From Planctomycetia bacterium (GTDB taxonomy: Bacteria; Planctomycetota; Phycisphaerae; Phycisphaerales; UBA1924), in contig SXOY01000269.1 of NCBI GenBank assembly GCA_005776545.1, forward strand, positions 1-19,373: DNA of 19,373 nt, read 5' to 3'. This document shows, piece by piece, positions 15,255 through 19,373 of this stretch. The notes beneath the pieces were generated by a model, which was not told where the DNA came from, did not search any database, and saw only the letters and a program-made list of their open reading frames with translations. Made by a program: the position numbers and the translations under genes. Numbering within the stretch: the first letter of the stretch is position 1; each line of letters starts with the position of its first letter.

Positions 15255-16406
15255 CTATCCGCCGATGGCAGACATCGAACGCTCGGGCTGGTGGAAGTTT
15301 GGCGAAGATATTCCGTGGGTTGCCTGCTTCGTCCATGTCGAATCGATCATGAAATTAGCGATGACTTCATCGGTCGCGTTGGTGCGCAATAATCTGAGCA
15401 CATCCCATTCAGTTGTACTGAAAAGACATGGACGTATTTTGCCATCTGCGGTCAAACGCACCCGGCTGCACGCTCCGCAGAAGGGACTGCTTACCGGGGA
15501 AATAAAACCGATACCACCGGGGCTGCCATCTGCAAATTTGAACGTCCGTGCGGTGCTTGAATGGTCGTTGGAGTCGCACGAAATCAACTGAAAACTCCGC
15601 TCAATTGCCTCACGGGTCTCGGCAGACGAGACCCACTTGCTTGAGTCCCACGCGTGTGCGGAATCCAGCGGCATGTATTCTATGAAACGCATTTCTATGC
15701 CAAGGTCGCGCGCAAGCTGGGCCAGGTCGATCGCTTCATCGTCATTGAAGCCTCTGATCAACACCGCATTGAGCTTGACTGGTTGAAGCCCTTGCTCGAT
15801 GCACATTTTGATTCCAGTGACAACTTCCTCTGGAGAAGAGTTAGATCGAGTGAGTCTGGCGAACCGATCGCGACGAAGGGAGTCGATGCTGATGGTGATT
15901 CTGTCAAGTCCGGAAGTGTGCCACTCGCGCAGTGCTTTGCGGGTGAGCAACGATGCGTTAGTGATCATGGCAATCTCAACAGAGGTTGATTCGCGGATGC
16001 CATTGATAATTGCGGTGAGTTCCGGATGGAGCGTTGGCTCGCCGCCGGTTAAGCGAATTTTTCGAATTCCCAGCGATTCGCCGATGCGGGCCATACGAAT
16101 GATTTCACGCGTTGTGAGCAGGCTCTCACGTGATGCAAACCGAACATCAGGTTCCATGCAGTAGACACAGCGGAAATTGCACCGGTCTGTAATGCTGATC
16201 CGCATATCGCGAATTGTGCGGCCATGAGAGTCAATCATCTGACGCTGCGATCGAATATGTGCCGGCGCGGGGGCGGGGGCGGGTTTGAGGGCCTGAGCTG
16301 TTCGAATGTCTTGAGTGTTCCCAAGCTGCTGAAGCGAGTAGACCGAATCAACGTGACTCAATCGAGTAGTGGTTAGATTTGAGTCAACTATCTGCAACGC
16401 ACGCAC
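15255..16406 (-). CDS. moaA: GTP 3',8-cyclase MoaA (radical SAM) with N-terminal extension
   Basis: MoaA rearranges GTP to 3',8-cyclo-GTP, the first step of Moco synthesis. The protein has the radical-SAM cluster motif CNFRCVYC (cysteines 76, 80, 83), the LTGGEPTLHPEL loop, and the second C-terminal [4Fe-4S] site CGAC plus a later cysteine (about 310, 313, 327). It ends in MSAIGG, the expected Gly-Gly terminus. The frame gives 383 residues from a GTG at 16406, with GGAG 8 bases upstream. Usual MoaA starts correspond to about residue 57, so roughly 55 residues are extra and include a Pro-Ala repeat; the ATG there has no ribosome site. The gene lies 21 bases after the CMD-like gene and sits apart from the other Moco genes. 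Confidence 0.93.
   Translation of the reverse strand: MRALQIVDSNLTTTRLSHVDSVYSLQQLGNTQDIRTAQALKPAPAPAPAHIRSQRQMIDSHGRTIRDMRISITDRCNFRCVYCMEPDVRFASRESLLTTREIIRMARIGESLGIRKIRLTGGEPTLHPELTAIINGIRESTSVEIAMITNASLLTRKALREWHTSGLDRITISIDSLRRDRFARLTRSNSSPEEVVTGIKMCIEQGLQPVKLNAVLIRGFNDDEAIDLAQLARDLGIEMRFIEYMPLDSAHAWDSSKWVSSAETREAIERSFQLISCDSNDHSSTARTFKFADGSPGGIGFISPVSSPFCGACSRVRLTADGKIRPCLFSTTEWDVLRLLRTNATDEVIANFMIDSTWTKQATHGISSPNFHQPERSMSAIGG
16267..16283. repeat. Short GC-rich repeat coding for a Pro-Ala run in MoaA
   Basis: A tandem CGGGGG-type unit on the plus strand encodes alternating Pro and Ala near residues 42-49 of MoaA. The plus strand carries closely spaced G-tracts and could fold into a G-quadruplex; the mRNA itself would be C-rich. 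Confidence 0.5.
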
Positions 16407-16427
16407 TCCCTAGACTCCGCTACGCTT

Positions 16428-16784
16428 TTACTCGCCTCGGCTGAATTGCTCCTGCGCCCAGCTCCACGCTGCCACGGTGCGTGGAAATCCAACGGTGTTC
16501 ATTCCAAGAAGGATCGCCTGTTCGACCTCAACGTTCGTGGCCCCATGCTGTTGTGCGCGGCGAACATGACTACGCAGGGCTGATTCCAGGCCCGCTCCCA
16601 CACAGATTCCAATCTTGATGAGAGCCAGAGACTTTGCATCCAGCGGTCCAACGGTCTCTACGGCTTTGGCGACGTTTTCGTGCGCTTTCCCAAGGGCCGG
16701 GTACTTGGTGATGAAGGCCTTGAAGGTCCCAGGGACTCCTTTTGTCGTTGTGGGTTTGGGTTTTGCGGTTGAGCGTTTGGTCAT
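16428..16784 (-). CDS. Carboxymuconolactone decarboxylase/AhpD-like protein lacking CxxC
   Basis: The 118-residue protein belongs to the CMD/AhpD-like fold: LGKAHENVAKAVETVGPLDAKSLALIKIGICVGAG, then SHVRRAQQHGATNVEVEQAILLGMNTVGFPRTVAAW. In redox-active members the segment before SH[VT]RRA reads CxxC; here it is LESA, so both thiols are missing. One cysteine (GICVGAG) lies several residues earlier. It may be a non-redox or structural member. The N-terminus before KGVPG is Lys/Thr/Pro-rich. The ATG at 16784 overlaps the upstream stop as ATGA, so I chose it over a start at 16826. The gene lies between the unknown 161-residue gene and moaA, 21 bases from the latter. Its role is unknown. Confidence 0.8.
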   Translation of the reverse strand: MTKRSTAKPKPTTTKGVPGTFKAFITKYPALGKAHENVAKAVETVGPLDAKSLALIKIGICVGAGLESALRSHVRRAQQHGATNVEVEQAILLGMNTVGFPRTVAAWSWAQEQFSRGE

Positions 16785-17266
16785 TGTGTGACTATCCCTG
16801 CCGGTGAGTTCACGGCACCTGTCCATTCTCCGCTCACTGTATCGGCCACTGAACAGAGGATTTTGTAATACTCTTCCACATCGAATCCGAGCAACGTTGC
16901 ACCAAATATTTCAGCTTCGATATGTGTTGCGACATCCCCGTAATTGACTGACGGAATGTAGTATGCGATCAGAAGCGGGATCAGGTCATTCACTGGTTCA
17001 AACATCGGATGAATTGACAGGCAGAAACCGTCTGATGGGTGCTCGCCCAGTTGTTCCAGACATGCAAATTCCCCCTGTTTCAGCGGCTCCTGGTCAAATC
17101 GCACGCCCAGCGGGTAACGTACAACTGATCTATCTTCAAGAAGCGACATCATCATCGCTCGATCAAGGGCGCAGCCGCCACGTCGGACTTTTGCTTCACT
17201 TGCTTTCGCAAAAACATGCTCGCGAAGGGATCGCTGAGCATCTTGAGCAGTTGGTAACTGGGTCAT
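16781..17266 (-). CDS. Unrecognised protein coupled to the NrfD-like subunit gene
   Basis: I do not recognise this 161-residue protein. It has no signal peptide and no convincing membrane helix, so it is probably cytoplasmic. Recognisable blocks are GVRFDQEPLKQGEFACLEQLGEHPSDGFCLSIHP, PLLIAYYIPSVNYGDVATHIEAEIFGATLLG and DVEEYYKILCSVAD, with several acidic and histidine residues. The N-terminal part is charged and basic. The start ATGA-overlaps the NrfD-like stop and its own stop ATGA-overlaps the CMD-like start, so it is translated within the respiratory-complex operon. A chaperone or assembly factor for the Mo enzyme (TorD-like in role) is possible from position, but I see no TorD signature. 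Confidence 0.7.
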   Translation of the reverse strand: MTQLPTAQDAQRSLREHVFAKASEAKVRRGGCALDRAMMMSLLEDRSVVRYPLGVRFDQEPLKQGEFACLEQLGEHPSDGFCLSIHPMFEPVNDLIPLLIAYYIPSVNYGDVATHIEAEIFGATLLGFDVEEYYKILCSVADTVSGEWTGAVNSPAGIVTQ

Positions 17267-18525
17267 GAAATCGCCTCCGCATGCGAGCCTGCAACGGTAG
17301 GAACCCCAGGCGCGGTCGCAGCCGAGAATTCCTGGTCATGGGTCAATCGACCAGAGAGTACCGGCACTGTGATGCGAACCAGGATGGTGTAGATCAGCAG
17401 GCCGCCAGCCCAAATGCCCAATGTCACGAGAGTTTCGTTGAGAGTGGGGAGGTATTCGACAATTTCACCCAGCGGCGTCGGAATGAATGCGGGAACGATC
17501 ATCCCCATTCCTTTTTCGATCCAGATTCCAACAATTAACATCACGCAGGCAGCCTGAAGGACAGGGAGCTTTCGGCTTAGAGGCAGGAAAAGCAGAATCA
17601 TTGCGATCGTGTTCAGGCCAATCGCGGTCCAGATCCATGGTACCAACGCGGTACGTCCGTGAAGTCCGAAAAACAAGTATTTTGCATACGCGACATGGGA
17701 CGAACCCGTGTAGAACTCAGTAAAAGCTTCTGATCCTAAAAGGAACATGCTGATCGAAAGTGCGATTGTCACTATGTTGCGAAGTGTCAGGAGTGCCTTG
17801 GTTGGTACCTCATAGGACGTGTATTTTCTGAGCACCGAAAGTGTGAGAATGAGAAAGGCAGGACCGGCAGCGAACGCCGATGCAAGGAAACGCGGTGCCA
17901 CAACTGCGGAATTCCAGAACGGTCTCCCTCCGAGTCCGCTGTAGAGAAACGCGGTAACGGTGTGAATGCTGATTGCCCACACGATCGCAACAAAGACAAA
18001 CGGAATGTAGAATATCTTACTCGGCGCTTGTTTTTTATAGGCGCAGTAAATGAGATACCCGCACACGTGCAAATTCAACAAGAGATACCCATTGAGAACA
18101 AGGACATCCCACGTCAACATTGAGGTTGGAAAATTGAATCGAAGCAACAGATGATGGAAGCGCTCCGGACGACCAAGATCAACAGTCACAAAGAGCATCG
18201 CCATGATGATTGCTGCCACGGCAAACAGCTCACCGAAGATCACCAGATCATGTAATTCGCGATTTCTGTAGATGTACACAGGAATCACCAGCATCACCGC
18301 AGCGGCGGCCATTCCGACAAGGAAAGTGAAGTTGGCAATGTAGAACCCCCACGAAACTTGATCGGTCATGCCCGTAGTTGCAAGTCCATGCACCACCTGC
18401 TTGCAGTAGGCAAAAATCCCAAGCAATACGAACACTGTGAGCAGGAACATCCAGCCGTAGTAGCGATAGTCTCCGACGAAACTGAGTCGAAAACACCGGA
18501 AGAGAAATGTGAGATAGGTTTTCAC
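17263..18525 (-). CDS. NrfD/PsrC-type membrane subunit, DsrP-like
   Basis: This 420-residue protein has ten hydrophobic membrane segments and is the quinone-interacting subunit of a membrane oxidoreductase. DsrP-like features are WGFYIANFTFLVGMAAAAVMLV followed by a loop and FVTVDLGRPERFHHLL, and the late block EKGMGMIVPAFIPTPLGEI. Such subunits pass electrons between the quinone pool and a ferredoxin subunit. The GTG at 18525 is chosen: GGAGG lies 6 bases upstream and it overlaps the ferredoxin stop as GTGA. An upstream frame to 18603 adds residues that are the shadow of the ferredoxin C-terminus. It is coupled to the downstream gene by ATGA. The substrate of the complex cannot be read from this subunit. 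Confidence 0.9.
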   Translation of the reverse strand: MKTYLTFLFRCFRLSFVGDYRYYGWMFLLTVFVLLGIFAYCKQVVHGLATTGMTDQVSWGFYIANFTFLVGMAAAAVMLVIPVYIYRNRELHDLVIFGELFAVAAIIMAMLFVTVDLGRPERFHHLLLRFNFPTSMLTWDVLVLNGYLLLNLHVCGYLIYCAYKKQAPSKIFYIPFVFVAIVWAISIHTVTAFLYSGLGGRPFWNSAVVAPRFLASAFAAGPAFLILTLSVLRKYTSYEVPTKALLTLRNIVTIALSISMFLLGSEAFTEFYTGSSHVAYAKYLFFGLHGRTALVPWIWTAIGLNTIAMILLFLPLSRKLPVLQAACVMLIVGIWIEKGMGMIVPAFIPTPLGEIVEYLPTLNETLVTLGIWAGGLLIYTILVRITVPVLSGRLTHDQEFSAATAPGVPTVAGSHAEAIS

Positions 18526-19373
18526 GCCTTTCCTCCGGTCCACCAGCCCGGCTGGGCCGAGGCAACGAAGTCCCTTCGCGGACCCGACGAATCGGGCAGG
18601 CACCCGTACGCCTCGCCTTCTTCCTCTCTAAGGCGTGCTGCGATCGCCAGTGCCTCCGGATCGAGGGTGTTGGGGTATCGCTCGTCAAAGTAATAGAAGA
18701 ACCGCGGCAGAGTTCCGACTTCTTCTTTGAGCACAAACACACGTTTGGTCTTCAGGATCTCCGACACCTCGGATTTGGGGTCAAGTACGTTTCCAAATTT
18801 GCGAGCGCCCGTCGGGCATATCTCAACACAGGCGGGCATGCGGCCTTCTCGAGTTCGATGCAGGCAGAAATGGCATTTCTCCATCGTTCCCTTTTCGCGT
18901 GGTCGGTTGGAAAGATAGCTCATGTTGGTGTTGAGCTGGTCTTTCGGCAAATTCGGAACCGCAAAATTAAATCGTCTGGCCCAATAGGGGCAAGCTGCTT
19001 CGCAATAGCGGCATCCGATGCACCAGTCATAGTCGATTACCGTAATTCCGTCTGGTTCCTGCCAAGTTGCTTCAACCGGGCAGACCTTTACACATGGCGG
19101 GTTGGCGCATTGATGGCACTGCACAGGAAGGTAGAAATGGCTTGCATCGGGGACCGTTGGTCGATCGTAATGGTGATTTCCCTTTTCGACATCGAGTGTT
19201 CCGCGTGGCATTTCGATCACACGAATGTACTGAATTTCCGGGCTTCGCGATTGGTTGTTCTCTGCAACGCATGCGTGAACGCACTTGCGGCAGCCGATGC
19301 ACCGCGAGAGGTTGAGCGCGTACACAAATTCAACCCCCTCCATCGGCTTGACGTCGCGCAAATGAGGCCGTAC
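18522..19373 (-). CDS. Four-cluster ferredoxin subunit of a Mo-type oxidoreductase, 5' end outside window
   Basis: This subunit has sixteen cysteines in four ferredoxin motifs: CIGCRKCVHAC, CHQCANPPCVKVC, CIGCRYCEAAC and CHFC followed by CVEIC. This is the pattern of the electron-transfer subunit (NrfC/DsrO/PsrB/DmsB type) that links a molybdopterin catalytic subunit to an NrfD-like membrane subunit. The frame stays open to the right edge (…RPHLRDVKPMEG), so the true start and any Tat signal peptide are probably beyond 19373; a TTG at 19361 is the only start in view and I consider it unlikely. The C-terminus after the last cluster is about 90 residues with an acidic RLREEEGE stretch. It overlaps the NrfD-like gene by GTGA. 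The missing catalytic subunit probably lies upstream. Confidence 0.9.
   Translation of the reverse strand, partial: VRPHLRDVKPMEGVEFVYALNLSRCIGCRKCVHACVAENNQSRSPEIQYIRVIEMPRGTLDVEKGNHHYDRPTVPDASHFYLPVQCHQCANPPCVKVCPVEATWQEPDGITVIDYDWCIGCRYCEAACPYWARRFNFAVPNLPKDQLNTNMSYLSNRPREKGTMEKCHFCLHRTREGRMPACVEICPTGARKFGNVLDPKSEVSEILKTKRVFVLKEEVGTLPRFFYYFDERYPNTLDPEALAIAARLREEEGEAYGCLPDSSGPRRDFVASAQPGWWTGGKA

Noticed and set aside
1..19373. CRISPR arrays, tRNA or rRNA genes, insertion sequences and phage genes
   Set aside because: I saw no regularly spaced repeats, tRNA-like cloverleaf, transposase motifs or terminal repeats by eye. A covariance-model search would be needed to exclude small RNAs.

Overview
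The window most likely comes from a planctomycete of the Phycisphaerae type. The main clue is the C-terminus of the multiheme cytochrome at 8448-10283: two EF-hand-like DxNxD repeats ending in Gly-Cys. I recognise this as the 'GC-type dockerin' tail typical of Phycisphaerales, but could not search to confirm it. The gene set points to anaerobic respiration: nitrous oxide reduction, molybdenum cofactor (Moco) synthesis, and the end of an operon for a molybdopterin-type membrane oxidoreductase.

Left block (1-8201, all minus strand, transcribed right to left) is a clade II nitrous oxide reductase cluster. In transcription order it holds a NapH/NosR-like polyferredoxin fused to a TPR tail, a membrane-anchored diheme cytochrome c, nosZ with a Sec-type signal peptide, a small four-helix membrane protein typical of nos clusters, nosD, and the start of nosF, which runs off the left edge. 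An FNR/DNR-like box (TTGAT-N4-TTCAA) lies upstream of the cytochrome-nosZ part. nosY and nosL are not in the window and may lie further left.

Next is a 246-bp AT-rich divergent promoter region (8202-8447). It separates the nos block from a plus-strand gene for an exported five-heme cytochrome carrying the dockerin-like tail. A bidirectional hairpin terminator (10299-10348) separates that gene from the Moco genes.

Middle block (10359-14457) is most of the Moco pathway. moeA, moaC, mog/moaB and mobA are on the minus strand; moaD, moaE and a small ABM-like protein are on the plus strand. moeA and moaD diverge from a gap of only 32 bp. moaA (15255-16406) completes the core set. moeB, which activates MoaD, is not seen. 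MobA implies that the cell makes the guanylated cofactor used by DMSO-reductase-family enzymes.

Right block (14469-19373, minus strand) reads as one tightly packed operon: a 16-cysteine ferredoxin subunit (5' end outside the window), a DsrP/PsrC-like NrfD quinone-reactive subunit, an unrecognised 161-residue protein, a carboxymuconolactone-decarboxylase-like protein lacking the catalytic CxxC, moaA, and a TauE/SafE exporter. The first four genes are joined by 4-base stop/start overlaps. The catalytic Mo subunit would be expected just beyond the right edge. Overall the window couples cofactor supply with Mo-enzyme respiration, next to a copper-enzyme pathway for N2O.
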